Numbered from the stretch's first letter, positions 1 to 9,164 are shown. The stretch: DNA of 64,000 nucleotides from Candidatus Symbiopectobacterium endolongispinus (GCF_018777385.1 NZ_JAFJYB010000004.1:310001-374000), one strand, 5' to 3'. Made by a program: numbers and translations. Notes: generated by a model not told the origin, from the sequence alone.

Positions 1-1
1 C

Positions 2-274
2 TTTGCATTGTTGGAAACATTCAAACATTTCTTGCCCCATACCGCACTGATACTGGCAGGTGGACTGACACGGAATATTGCAGAAAAAATGATTAATAAC
101 AATATTATTGATCTTGCTGCGTTCGGTGTACCTTACATCAGTAACCCGGACCTGGTAGCACGATTAAAAAATAACTGGCCTATTGCCGATGCAGATCGAA
201 ATACATTTTATGGTCAGCATGCGATAGGTTATATCGATTACCCTCCCTACAAACCGCAGCAATACAATAAATAA
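2..274 (+). CDS. C-terminal part of an old yellow enzyme-type ene reductase, cut by the window edge
   Basis: Only the last 90 or so residues are inside the window; the reading frame is open to the left edge. The sequence resembles the end of the NADH:flavin oxidoreductase/N-ethylmaleimide reductase barrel: an ILAGGLT strand and AFGVPYISNPDLVARL, which matches the AFGRPFIANPDL signature near the FMN phosphate site, then a YIDYPPY tail. These FMN enzymes reduce activated C=C bonds using NAD(P)H in the cytoplasm. The gene cannot be named further without the N-terminal part. No damage is visible in the part seen, and nothing downstream suggests an operon partner. Confidence 0.75.
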   Translation, partial: FALLETFKHFLPHTALILAGGLTRNIAEKMINNNIIDLAAFGVPYISNPDLVARLKNNWPIADADRNTFYGQHAIGYIDYPPYKPQQYNK

Positions 275-371
275 GGGAACTCTGATTGAGATATTCTGTG
301 GTATCGCATGCACTGAATAAATTTATTCGTATGGAATAAGGTTTCAACGACTTACTACGAAAAATAATAAA

Positions 372-556
372 TTATTGCTACTGATACTGTCAGGGGCAGT
401 TTTCGGCGCTATCACGGCATAAAATTATTGTCACTGGTATTGGACAGGATTTAAGGAACAAAGGGTTTATTTGATTTCGCTGCGCAGGCCGGCCTGCTTA
501 CTTTTTGGATGTCTTTTGGACTCGCCTACGTCAAGCTTGCCGTGAAGGTTGAGTAA
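372..556 (+). pseudogene. possible remnant of a small hydrophobic protein
   Basis: In the 330-base gap between the ene reductase and the EthD fragment one frame reads LLLILSGAVFGAITA then a stop. A shifted frame continues KLLSLVLDRI, a stop, and GLFDFAAQAGLLTFWMSFGL to a TAA at 554-556. The hydrophobic, gene-like composition in successive frames suggests a decayed membrane protein, but no family is recognised and this is a weak call. The rest of the gap shows nothing else I can name. Confidence 0.25.
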
Positions 557-607
557 AATTGCCCAAACCCAGCGCTGTCCACTAACTACATTAATGAACA
601 GGAAAAT

Positions 608-835
608 ATGATGTTATTGGTTAAAGGTTTCAAGCATGTTGGATTTCTAACCCGTAAAAAAGACCAAAGCTTTGAAGATTTTGTTAAGTATTGGGATGAG
701 GTACATACAGCCATTACTCTCAGACTCCCAGGATTAAAAAGCTATGTACTGAATCCCATAGATCGTGAAAAATACCCTGATTCACCCGTGGATGGTTTCT
801 CCGAGCTCTGGTTTGACTCCCTTGATGATGCGTAG
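608..835 (+). pseudogene. 5' fragment of an EthD-domain protein, fused by deletion to dctA
   Basis: An ATG preceded by AGGAAAAT starts about 75 residues of an EthD-like small dimeric alpha/beta-barrel protein (HVGFLTRKKDQSFEDFVKYW, then EVHTAI and a GLKSYVLNP strand). EthD-type proteins are stress or catabolism-associated and mostly lack a proven reaction. The reading frame meets a TAG at 833-835, and the very next codons are internal DctA sequence in the same frame. The 3' part of this gene and the 5' part of dctA are therefore both missing, most simply through one deletion whose junction lies at about 832-838. Confidence 0.75.
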
Positions 836-1981
836 ATTGGCCCCGTCATCTTCTGTACCGTAGTGACCGGTATTGCCGGTATGGAAAGTATGAAGTCGGT
901 AGGCCGTACTGGCGCTGTCGCACTGCTTTACTTTGAAATTGTCAGCACCGTGGCACTGATTATCGGTCTGCTGGTGGTGAATATCATGCAACCGGGTGCG
1001 GGCATGAATGTCGATACCTCCACACTGGATGCCTCTGCGGTGGCGGCCTACACCCAACAGGCGCAACAGCAGGGCGTGGTCGCGTTTCTGATGGATGTGA
1101 TTCCTGCAAGCGTGGTGGGCGCTTTCGCCAGTGGTAACATTTTGCAGGTGTTGCTGTTTGCGGTGATGTTTGGCTTCGCACTGCATCGCCTGGGTGAGAA
1201 AGGACGCGTCATTTTCAACGTGATTGACAGCTTCCCACACACCATTTTTGGCGTGATCAATATGATCATGCGTTTGGCACAGATCGGCGCATTCGGCGCG
1301 GTGGCGTTCACCATTGGTAAATACGGTGTTGGCTCACTTGTGCAGTTGGGACAGTTGATCATCTGCTTCTATATCACGTGCCTGCTGTTTGTTTTCCTGG
1401 TGCTGGGCAGCATCGCCCGCGCTACCGGATTCAGCATTTTCAAATTTATCCGCTACATCCGTGAAGAGCTGCTGATTGTGCTGGGGACCTCCTCGTCAGA
1501 ATCCGTGCTGCCTCGCATGCTGAACAAGATGGAAAAAGTGGGGTGTAAAAAATCGGTGGTGGGTCTGGTGATTCCTGCCGGCTACTCCTTCAACCTGGAT
1601 GGCACCTCCATCTACTTGACCATGGCGGCGGTGTTTATTGCGCAGGCTACCAATAGTCATATGGATATCTGGCACCAGATTACGTTGCTGGTGGTGTTGT
1701 TGCTCTCCTCGAAAGGTGCTGCTGGCGTCACCGGTAGCGGGTTTATCGTGCTGGCAGCGACCATTTCTGCGGTGGGGCATCTGCCAGTGGCTGGTCTGGC
1801 GTTGATCCTGGGTATTGACCGCTTTATGTCAGAAGCGCGTGCCCTGACCAACCTGGTCGGCAACGGTGTCGCGACGATCGTGGTTGCCAAGTGGGTGGGT
1901 GAGCTGGATGAGAAGCAGCTGGAAAGCGAACTCTCTGGGCATAAAAAAGACGATACGTCTGCACCGACCGTACTTTCATAA
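836..1981 (+). pseudogene. dctA: C4-dicarboxylate transporter DctA, 5'-truncated
   Basis: The 380 residues here align end to end with DctA from its [17 protein letters not shown] segment to the C-terminus. DctA is an inner-membrane Na+ or H+/C4-dicarboxylate symporter of the DAACS family with roughly 428 residues. The conserved serine-rich GTSSSES re-entrant loop, the [20 protein letters not shown] helix and the [14 protein letters not shown] substrate-site loop are all present. The first 50 or so residues, the start codon and the promoter are gone, replaced in frame by an EthD fragment that ends in TAG. Body codons are otherwise open to the natural stop, so the loss is recent. Gene order dctA-yhjJ-kdgK matches E. 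coli. Confidence 0.9.
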
Positions 1982-1994
1982 ATGGGTTTTACCC

Positions 1995-2015
1995 TGCGCC
2001 AACTCCCGTTGGCGC
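1995..2015 (+). terminator. stem-loop after dctA
   Basis: TGCGCCAAC-TCCC-GTTGGCGCA is a perfect 9-bp stem with a 4-base loop starting 14 bases after the dctA stop. There is no T-run after it. The sequence runs straight into yhjJ coding sequence, suggesting that the deletion that truncated yhjJ also removed the T tract. Confidence 0.55.
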
Positions 2016-2723
2016 AGTGGAGCCGATTGGTTTTATCTTGATAAGGCGAAGCGCGATACGCTCTCGCTGATCTGGGATATGCCCGGGCATCCTATCCGCG
2101 AATCGCAGGCGCTTACCCGCTACTGGCAAAGTGATTTAGCGCGCGAAGCGCTGTTCTGGCATGTGCAGCAGGCATTGGAAAAGAGCGGGCTTAAAGAAAC
2201 CAGCGTGCGCGTTAACTGCTATGTGTACTATACCCGTGCGCAGTGTGGCATCCATCTGGACAGTCCCAACAGCGAGAACGCCGAGGCCGCCTTCCTGGCA
2301 AAAGAGCTGATGAGCTTGCGTGACAAGGGGTTAACGCAGCAAGAGTTTGATGCGCTGATCGCGCGCAAGAGCAACGAGCTCAGCAAGCTGTTTGCGACCT
2401 ACGCCCGTACCAGTACCGATGTGTTGATGCAGCAGCGCTTGCGCTCACAGCGTAACGGCGTGGTGGATATTGCACCGAAACAATATCAGAAGTTGCGTCA
2501 GGCCTATCTCTCTGAACTGACGCTACCTTTGCTGAATCAGGAACTGCACCAGCAGCTTTCTCAGGAAACCACGCTGATGCCCAAGCAGCAAAAGGGTGAG
2601 CCGGAAGTAAACACCAAGGCGTTATATGAGGTGTACAGTAAAATCATGACACCTCCTGTCGCGGTGTAGGCTGCTTCAGCCGCGCCATCGGAGGAGGCGG
2701 CACAGGCAACACCGGCACAGTAA
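2016..2723 (+). pseudogene. yhjJ: C-terminal half of M16-like peptidase homologue YhjJ
   Basis: About 215 residues match the second half of YhjJ, a periplasmic M16 (pitrilysin-like) homologue of about 500 residues without a proven substrate. Recognisable blocks are TLSLIWDMPGHPIRES, REALFWHVQQ, KLFATYARTSTDVLMQQR and VVDIAPKQYQKLRQAYL. The N-terminal half, with any zinc site, and the start are missing. Near the end an in-frame TAG (2667-2669) interrupts the gene, and the same frame continues AASAAPSEEAAQATPAQ to a natural TAA at 2721-2723, like the E. coli tail. The gene is thus both 5'-truncated and nonsense-mutated. The 5' boundary is approximate. Confidence 0.85.
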
Positions 2724-2750
2724 TGTGCCCTGGCCGTTACCTCGCCCAAT

Positions 2751-2780
2751 AAAAAGGGAAGCCATCTGGCTTCCCTTTTT
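2751..2780. terminator. bidirectional terminator between yhjJ and kdgK
   Basis: AAAAAGGGAAGCC-atct-GGCTTCCCTTTTT is a perfect inverted repeat with A and T runs on the two sides. It can stop transcription from both converging genes. Confidence 0.9.
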
Positions 2781-2798
2781 CGCTGTAGCGCTGTGTTA

Positions 2799-3706
2799 TC
2801 AGGTCGGCATGGCATCTTGCGGGATGATGGCGCCACGGTAGTGAATCACCGTGCTGGCGGTCAGGTGGCCGCGTTTGGCCGCCGCTTCCGTCGAGCCGCC
2901 GCACAGGCGCACTGACAGATAGCCTGCGCTGAAGGAGTCACCTGCCGCAGTAGTATCCACTACGCACTCTTTCGGCAATTTCACCGCCGGAACATCCACT
3001 AACGGCTGGCCGTTTTCAGAAATCAGGCAGGAGTCTGCGCCGCGTTTAATTACTACTTCAGACACGCCGAAACCGTGCGTGCGCGCCAGCACGGCATCCA
3101 CCGTCTGTTCGCCCCACAGCATGTCTTCGTCATCCAGTGTCAGGAGGCGATATCGGTGCATGCGAGGATGTCACTGTAGGCTTGCTGTGTCTCTTCTTTG
3201 CTTTGCCACAGGCGCGGACGGTAGTTGTTGTCGAAAATGACCTTGCCACCGTTGGCGCGGCAGGCGCGCAGCAACGTCAGCAAACGCTGGCGGCTGGCTG
3301 GGTTAAGAATCGCTACGCTGATACCGCTCAGATAGAGATAGTCAAAGGTGGCCAAACGTGCGCAGATGGCATCGGCATCTTTGCCGTCCAGCCAGAAACG
3401 CGCGGCGGCATCATTACGCCAGTAGTAGAAGGTGCGCTCACCGGTATCGTCGGTTTCAATGAAGTACAGGCCCGGCAGCTTGTTGTCCAGACGCTGAATC
3501 AGCGAGGTGCCTACCTTCTCTTTTTCCCAGGCCGTCATCATTTCCGTGCTGAAGCTGTCCGTGCCCAGAGCGTCGGTATTCACCTGGCGAGCGACATACA
3601 CGGCGGGGTTCAGGGTGTCGCCACCAAAGCCGCGGTTGAGGTCCGCGCCATTTTGCGACAGTTCAATCATGCATTCGCCAATTACGGCAATGTTTTTAGT
3701 GGTCAT
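2799..3706 (-). pseudogene. kdgK: 2-keto-3-deoxygluconate kinase KdgK, frameshifted
   Basis: KdgK phosphorylates KDG from pectin and hexuronate breakdown to KDPG. It is a cytoplasmic PfkB-family sugar kinase of about 310 residues. The N-terminal part starts at 3706 (MTTKNIAVIGECMIEL) and carries the family GGDTLN motif. The C-terminal part carries the DTTAAGDSFSAGYL motif with the catalytic Asp. The two halves lie in different frames. Around 3145 the expected I-A-L-L-T-L reads GCCTCCTGA, one base short, so translation ends at SDILACTDIAS. The rest of the gene is well conserved, so this is either a young pseudogene or a base-call error. A KdgR-like operator lies upstream. Confidence 0.9.
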
Positions 3707-3803
3707 CAGAAGCTGGCCCGTTCGAAAAAGTGAAGAAAAAGGTCATAAAAAAAAGAGCAATGGGCTTCAGTCTCAACGTTCGCACGCATTGAGTCAATAG
3801 TCT

Positions 3804-3818
3804 TAAAACGATGTTTTA
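3804..3818. promoter_or_regulatory. KdgR-like operator upstream of kdgK
   Basis: TAAAAC-GAT-GTTTTA is a perfect 6-bp inverted repeat 98 bases upstream of the kdgK start. It fits the KdgR box pattern (AAA-YRNYR-TTT core, AT-rich flanks) used by soft-rot bacteria to repress pectin and KDG genes. Assignment is from the consensus as I know it. Confidence 0.5.
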
Positions 3819-3832
3819 TTTTTTCATGACCT

Positions 3833-3861
3833 GGATCGGGAAAATTGACTACTCCCGATCC
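3833..3861. terminator. stem-loop downstream of the tautomerase gene
   Basis: GGATCGGGA and TCCCGATCC form a perfect 9-bp stem with an 11-base loop, 25 bases after the stop of the minus-strand tautomerase gene. No T-run follows directly, so it may act as an mRNA 3' end rather than a strong terminator. Confidence 0.45.
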
Positions 3862-3885
3862 TTCTCGTGCTCAACGTGCGAAATA

Positions 3886-4089
3886 TCAGGACTTCGGCTT
3901 ACGCAATTCGGTGACGCTTTCGCCGCAAAGCCCCCAGTTGTCGGTATCCACTTCATCAATGATAACGGTAGTGGTGGCCGGGTTTTTACCCATGACGTCG
4001 ACCAGCAATTGGGTGACGCCCGCAATCAACTGGTGTTTTTGCTCTGTGGTTGCGCCATCGCGCGTGATTTTGATGTTAACAAATGGCAT
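3886..4089 (-). CDS. 4-oxalocrotonate tautomerase family protein
   Basis: A 67-residue protein of the 4-OT family, starting MPFVNIKITRDG. Cleavage of Met1 would expose the catalytic Pro at residue 2 that defines these keto-enol tautomerases, which form hexamers or dimers in the cytoplasm. Length and the TVIIDEVDTDNWGLCGES strand (usual form: IxEVxxxNWGxGG) fit. GGGAGATCCC precedes the ATG at good spacing. The physiological substrate is unknown. It follows the minus-strand yhjD gene with only 18 bases between them, so the two may share a transcript. Confidence 0.8.
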   Translation of the reverse strand: MPFVNIKITRDGATTEQKHQLIAGVTQLLVDVMGKNPATTTVIIDEVDTDNWGLCGESVTELRKPKS

Positions 4090-4107
4090 GGGATCTCCCG
4101 TTATTGG

Positions 4108-5088
4108 TTAGCGTGATGTGTCATCTGTTGATTTATCGCCTTTATAGTTCGCCGTTGCAATCCATGCCGCACAAAACAGCGTGAGGCGAGCAAAGAAGTA
4201 GAAGAAGGCCATCAGGCCAATCACCGAGCCAAAAGCGGCGCCGGACGGAGTGCTGGCGAGTTTTGGCAACGCGACCGTCATAGCGAATTTGATGGCCTCA
4301 AACCCCACGGCGGCAAGCAGCGTGCCGCGCAGCAGCGCTTTGTGCTTCGGCTTATGGCGCGGCAATATCATGAAAATCCAAAGAAACACCAAATAGTTAG
4401 CAGAAATGGAGATGGTGAGTGTTATCACGCGGAGCAGGGGCCGCAGCCATTCGATACCTTCTAGCCCGAGAGCAGAAACGATAGCGCTTTGTGCCGTACC
4501 CGCTGCCAAAGTGAGAAACATCGTAATGGTCAGCGCGATCAACAGCCCTATCAGGGAGAGGAAATCCCGCACGTACTGAAAATAGATTTTTTCTTCTTCA
4601 TGCGGCTTACGTTCCCATACATCACGGGATTGGGCGCGGATCGCTTCACGTAAATTGCCCATCCAACTGATACCTGAATAGAGCGCGATCAGCAGCCCGG
4701 TGACACCGACGGTGGTGCGTTGTTCCACGGCGGTCTTTACCGTATTTTTTAACGTCAGCGCCAGATTGGGATCGCTGATGCTGTTGACGATGCGGTCAAT
4801 CAACTGCGTCAGCATATCAGGGTTAGAGGCAAGTACGAAACCGATGGTAGCGAAGGAGACCATCAAAATAGGGATCAGTGATAGGAAGGAAAAATAGGTG
4901 ATGGCTGCGCCAAACTGGTTTCCCATGCGATCGTTGAAACGCTCCCCGGCACGGATCAGGTGTGCAATGCTGGGAATAGCCTGAACACGTTGTGCAATAC
5001 GCTTACATAGTGAAAGCCATGAAGATGCCGCCTTCTGTGCTGATGAAGCGGTGGATGTTGAACGATGCGGATCGACCGGTGCGGGCAT
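4108..5088 (-). CDS. yhjD: inner-membrane protein YhjD (YihY/BrkB family)
   Basis: A 326-residue polytopic membrane protein of the YihY/BrkB family. After a basic N-terminal tail of about 60 residues come hydrophobic segments around AAITYFSFLSLIPILMVSF, VGVTGLLIALYSGISWMG, FLSLIGLLIALTITMFLTL, YLVFLWIFMIL and a C-terminal FFYFFARLTLFCAAWI. The ITYFSFLSLIP stretch is the family signature. The start at 5088 is chosen because AGGAGG lies 6 bases upstream; an in-frame TTG further up is less likely. E. coli YhjD has been linked to lipid A export suppression, but its exact role is not settled. It appears intact, in contrast to its neighbours. Confidence 0.85.
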   Translation of the reverse strand: MPAPVDPHRSTSTASSAQKAASSWLSLCKRIAQRVQAIPSIAHLIRAGERFNDRMGNQFGAAITYFSFLSLIPILMVSFATIGFVLASNPDMLTQLIDRIVNSISDPNLALTLKNTVKTAVEQRTTVGVTGLLIALYSGISWMGNLREAIRAQSRDVWERKPHEEEKIYFQYVRDFLSLIGLLIALTITMFLTLAAGTAQSAIVSALGLEGIEWLRPLLRVITLTISISANYLVFLWIFMILPRHKPKHKALLRGTLLAAVGFEAIKFAMTVALPKLASTPSGAAFGSVIGLMAFFYFFARLTLFCAAWIATANYKGDKSTDDTSR

Positions 5089-5474
5089 CCGTTTCCTCCT
5101 GTTCAATGAAAAGCCGACGTGTTGATGGTGCCTGCAATCAACGGGTTATATAAACAAATTTAACCGCAAACGTCGTACAGCGATGGATTGATTATAACCA
5201 ACAATCGGCAGAGGAAGGCGTCCTTTGTGTCTTTGGCATGTCTGATGTGCAAGCTGGAGAATAAAAGCGCGCAAAGAAAAAAATCAGGATGACCTGCGCC
5301 ATAATTCAATCTGTAAAAGATTTTGCACTGAATAATCACTCAGGTGATGATATGCGCACATTTACGATGAAAGCGTGTTGACGCTTGTTTATACTCGTTA
5401 AAGACCGCTTGAGGTCTGTTTGGTTGGCGCTATTGCGCTGATGCTGCCACGCCGTTAATCGAGTAAAACCTTTC
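5089..5474. other. 386-base intergenic region yhjD-yhhS
   Basis: Divergent promoter region between yhjD and yhhS. I see AT-rich stretches around 5150-5200 and 5290-5330 but no motif I can assign. In E. coli these two genes are far apart, so a rearrangement breakpoint lies in or near this gap. Confidence 0.4.
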
Positions 5475-6686
5475 ATGCCTGCTTCAGAGTCTGCGCCAAG
5501 CGCGTTGCGCCTTAATTTGCGTATTTTTTCCGTGGTGATGTTCAACTTTGCCAATTACCTGACCATTGGGCTGCCGCTTGCGGTATTGCCGGGCTATGTG
5601 CATGAACATCTTGGGTTTAGCGCCTTTTGGGCCGGATTGGTAATCAGTTTACAGTACTTCACTACGCTATTGAGCCGACCGCAATCCGGACGCATCGCGG
5701 ATGAGAAAGGGCCGAAGAAAGTGGTAGTGTTGGGGCTATGTGGTGCCGTGGTCAGCGGGGTGTTTTATGCGCTGGCGGCCTGGAACGACAGTTCACCCAT
5801 CGTGGCGTTGACATTGCTGTGCATCGGTCGCTTGATTCTGGGCGCGGGGCAAAGTTTCGCTGGCACCGGGGCGACGCTGTGGGGCGTGGTGGGGTCACGG
5901 CATATCGGACGGGCGATCTCCTGGAATGGCGTGGCGACTTATGGCGCGATGGCGATCGGCGCGCCGCTCGGGGTATGGATTAATCACATCGGTGGGTTAA
6001 AGCTGGTGTCGTATACTGTCATCACCATTGTCCTGCTGTTTGTGCTGCTCGCGTTGCCGCGTGAGGCGGCGAAAGTGACACCGGGTAAAAAGCTGCCGTT
6101 TCGCGAAGTGCTGGGCAAAGTGTGGGTTTACGGCATTGTGCTGGCGTTGGCATCCATCGGGTTTGGCGTGATCGCCACATTTATCACCTTGTTCTATGCC
6201 GATCGACACTGGGGAGGCGCCGCGCTGACCCTGACCATTTTCAGTTGCGCCTTTGTCGGCGTGCGTCTGCTATTCCCCAACAGCATTAACCGTTTTGGCG
6301 GGCCGCGCGTGGCTATCGTCTGTTTTACGGTGGAAATTACCGGTCTGCTACTAATCTGGAGTGCAGCGCTGCCGCTGATGGCGGAACTGGGCGCTTTTCT
6401 GGCCGGTGCCGGTTTCTCGCTGGTGTTCCCCTCGCTTGGCGTACTGGCGGTCAAAGTGGTTGCGCCGCAAAATCAGGGTAGTGCGCTGGCGACCTATACG
6501 CTGTTTCTTGATTTATCCCTTGGGTTGGTCGGCCCGTTGGCGGGGGTAATGATGGGCTACACCGGCGTAGGCGCTATTTATCTGGTGGCGGCGATATTAG
6601 TGAGCGTCGGCTTGCTGATGACGCTGCGTCTGAGCCGCAGTGGTATCACGTTGGCGCAGGAAGAAACCCTCCCGTCGCGGCAATAA
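5475..6686 (+). CDS. yhhS: MFS transporter YhhS
   Basis: A 403-residue, 12-helix major facilitator protein matching YhhS, an inner-membrane drug/sugar-type efflux permease (overexpression in E. coli raises glyphosate resistance). The MFS motif A loop (SGRIADEKGPKKVV) lies between helices 2 and 3 near residues 75-90. The GRLILGAGQSFAGTGATLW helix 4 segment and the two six-helix halves are complete. The start follows ACCTTTC without a strong ribosome-binding site. No lesion is seen. In E. coli yhhS lies beside dcrB, as here, but a flavocytochrome pseudogene has come between them. Confidence 0.88.
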   Translation: MPASESAPSALRLNLRIFSVVMFNFANYLTIGLPLAVLPGYVHEHLGFSAFWAGLVISLQYFTTLLSRPQSGRIADEKGPKKVVVLGLCGAVVSGVFYALAAWNDSSPIVALTLLCIGRLILGAGQSFAGTGATLWGVVGSRHIGRAISWNGVATYGAMAIGAPLGVWINHIGGLKLVSYTVITIVLLFVLLALPREAAKVTPGKKLPFREVLGKVWVYGIVLALASIGFGVIATFITLFYADRHWGGAALTLTIFSCAFVGVRLLFPNSINRFGGPRVAIVCFTVEITGLLLIWSAALPLMAELGAFLAGAGFSLVFPSLGVLAVKVVAPQNQGSALATYTLFLDLSLGLVGPLAGVMMGYTGVGAIYLVAAILVSVGLLMTLRLSRSGITLAQEETLPSRQ

Positions 6687-6695
6687 GCGTTGTTA

Positions 6696-6730
6696 CCCAA
6701 CCGGCAATGTTTATGGCGTTTCCGGTTGGG
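6696..6730 (+). terminator. stem-loop after yhhS
   Basis: CCCAACCGG and CCGGTTGGG form a perfect 9-bp stem with a 17-base loop, 10 bases after the yhhS stop. There is no T tract. The remaining bases to 6956 carry no feature I can name. Confidence 0.5.
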
Positions 6731-6956
6731 ATATGTTGTCTGAGCTTCTCATTTCAGAATGATTCCCTACATTGGGCAGCGCTTCACGTTTAATCCCTTA
6801 CTTTTCATGGTGAAGTAGCGCATCGTCGTCGACTCAAGGCGCGAGCGCGCATCGTATTCTGCCCGCTCGCTACACCACGCCAATTTTCGTTATCCTTTGA
6901 TTGCAATGGATTTTTTCTCAGATCGATTCGATGTTTCTGAACATGGAGATAATCTT

Positions 6957-8430
6957 ATGAGTAAAAACACCAAGCAAGACCCAAATCCACAGGGGCGCCA
7001 TCACTTCCTCAAATCTACCGGTATCATGATGGGTGCATTGGGTGGCATGGCGCTGTCCCGCCCTGCGGCGGCCGTTGCGCCACCTGCGCCGGTGCCGCAG
7101 AAGTGGGATACCACGGTGGATGTGCTGATTATCGAGAAAATGCCGCTGTTTGGCGGAAACTCGACACTCAACGGTGGCGATCTGTCAGCGGCAGGCTACA
7201 GCATGCAGCAGGCGCTGGGCATCGAGGACTCCCCAGAACTGATGTATCAGGACATGATGAAAGCGGGCAACTGGCTGAACTACCCCGAACTGGTGCGCAC
7301 CGTTGCCGATCATTCGGTGGAGGCGCTGGAGTGGGCCAAAAGCCTCTGGGCTGAGTTTGACCGAGTGAATTATCATGGCGGCCATGCAGTGAAACGCGCT
7401 CACCAACTGAAGCAGCGCTCCGGTTCCGGGCTGGTGGTGAAACAGTACCAGAAGGCCAAAGAGTTGGGTGTGGTCATTGAGCAGCGTACCAAGCTGGAGC
7501 GGTTGATTATTGACAGCCAGGGACGGGTGCTCGGGGCGGAAGTGCGGCGTGGCTATAAGTTCCCAGACGATGCTTCCGGTTCCATCGCGTTTATCCGTGC
7601 AACAAAAGGGGTGGTGCTGGCATCCGGCGGCTTCTCTCAAGGGGTGGCGTTACGGCAAATGTACGACCCGCGCCTGACGGATACGTTCACCTCCACCAAC
7701 CAACCGAGCGCGACAGGAGAAGCGCTGATGGCAGCCAGCATGATTGGTGCTTTGGCGACGCAGATGGATTGGATCCAACTCGGCCCCTGGACCAGCCCGG
7801 ATGAGCAGGGTTTCGGCTATATCCCGCAGTGTGTTGAACGGGTGGTGAGTTATGGCCTGATGGTCGACCCTGCCAACGGCAGGCGCTTCTTTAAAGAAAC
7901 CGGCAACCGTAAAGAGCGTGCTGATGCCATTATTCAACTGTGGCATCCGGCGTTGATTATCGCGGACAAAACCAACACGCTGAAAATGGTCGATGAAGGG
8001 CGGATGAACGGCGCGCTGAAAAATGGCTCGCTCAAAACCTACAACACGCTGTAAGAAGTGGCGCAGGCTTACGGCATACCGGCGGCGGCTTTTGTTGAAC
8101 AGGTGAAACGCTGGAACGGCTACGTAGAGCAGCATCTGGAAAACGACCCCGACCTGGGCTGTATGATTTTCAAAGATGCTTCGCCCAATATCACGCCGCC
8201 TTACTATGTGGCGCGCCTCTGGCCGCGCGTTCACCACACCATGGGGGGGGCTGGCGATCAATAAAGATGCACAGGTGATTGGTTTTGATTTGAAGCCGAT
8301 TGTGGGGCTTTATGCCGCCGGGGAAGCCGCAGGCGGGGTGCACGGTGCGGTGCGTCTGGGTAGTGTTGCCATGACGGATTGCATCGTGTTTGGGCGTATT
8401 GCCGGGAAAAACGTGGTAAAGGCGAGCTGA
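6957..8430 (+). pseudogene. flavocytochrome c/fumarate reductase-type flavoprotein, multiply disrupted
   Basis: The gene encodes an exported FAD-dependent reductase of the fumarate/urocanate reductase family; the N-terminus GRHHFLKSTGIMMGALGGMA looks like a degenerate Tat-type leader. The start at 6957 follows GGAG. Three lesions are visible. The sequence jumps from TTVDVLI to IEKMPLFGGNSTLNGG, so the Rossmann GxGxxG loop and about 25 residues are deleted in frame. TAA at 8052-8054 interrupts an otherwise open frame. A run of eight Gs (8243-8250) shifts the frame before the conserved C-terminal GLYAAGEAAGGVHG FAD motif. A protein lacking the FAD loop cannot bind cofactor normally, so this is a dead gene. 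Confidence 0.85.
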
Positions 8431-8444
8431 GGGTATTAAGAAGA

Positions 8445-8464
8445 GAGGCCGCGTCAGCGGCCTC
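8445..8464. terminator. terminator between the flavoprotein pseudogene and dcrB
   Basis: GAGGCCGC-gtca-GCGGCCTC is a perfect 8-bp stem between converging genes. Confidence 0.7.
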
Positions 8465-8471
8465 ATCATCA

Positions 8472-9038
8472 TTACTTCAACGTCAGCGTGCGAATGATGC
8501 TTTCCGCTTCGGTTTGCGCCGCTTGTTGATTATCGGCAGGCAGCGTGATTTGCAGCGTCAACAGTTGGTTCGCCACGTTCCCCAGCAGCACGGAAGAGTA
8601 AACCTGCTTGCCGCTGCCACTGTTGGAGATGCTGTCGAGCTGTTGCAGCGCATGGCCGTTAACCTCAATGGCTTTATTGGTGACAACCTGCAAGTTGGCA
8701 TCGCGGGCGCGTTGCTGATCTTCAAGGCGCTGCGTTAATACTGGCAGGGTTTCGTTGCTGCTATCGCCCAGGATGACAATCACTGCGCGCTGGCCATTAT
8801 CGTTGGCGTAGACATGCATGTTGTTGGACTGCGAACCCACTTTTCCACTTTGATCATGCATATCCGCAGGCAGCGTGAACGTGATGTTGCCAGACAGCAG
8901 CGAGATGGTTTGACTGGCGGCCTGCGCGGCCGGGACATCGTGTCCTGCGTGGCCCGCATTGTCGTCTTTCTTACCGTCGCAGGCGGCCAATAGTGCGGCA
9001 AGCAACGTAATTCCAAGATATTTCACTAGCTTCGGCAT
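8472..9038 (-). CDS. dcrB: lipoprotein DcrB
   Basis: A 188-residue predicted lipoprotein. The signal peptide [20 protein letters not shown] ends in an LLAAC lipobox with the lipidated Cys at residue 20. A low-complexity His/Gly/Ala linker follows, then a compact domain ([20 protein letters not shown] and [17 protein letters not shown]). DcrB is needed for phage C1 and C6 infection in E. coli and works with YhhQ/SdaC-type membrane proteins; it affects lipoprotein maturation when lgt is limiting. A GAAGGA ribosome-binding site precedes the ATG. The gene sits beside yhhQ as in E. coli and appears intact. Confidence 0.9.
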   Translation of the reverse strand: MPKLVKYLGITLLAALLAACDGKKDDNAGHAGHDVPAAQAASQTISLLSGNITFTLPADMHDQSGKVGSQSNNMHVYANDNGQRAVIVILGDSSNETLPVLTQRLEDQQRARDANLQVVTNKAIEVNGHALQQLDSISNSGSGKQVYSSVLLGNVANQLLTLQITLPADNQQAAQTEAESIIRTLTLK

Positions 9039-9164
9039 AAGCGTCCTTCTCTTTTATCAGGCATACACGGGTAAACCGCTATATCGCACCCTATTCACTG
9101 GTGAAACTCAAGCGTTTTGTTGTCACAAAACCTATTTTAGGACGGTTCCTGAGACACTGCCACT

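Noticed and set aside
782-1240. Minus-strand ORF of 152 codons opposite dctA
   Set aside because: It is the antisense shadow of conserved DctA coding sequence; His/Gln/Arg-rich composition and no homology.
3137-3733. Plus-strand ORF opposite kdgK
   Set aside because: Antisense to a clear kinase gene; its length only reflects GC-rich codon bias.
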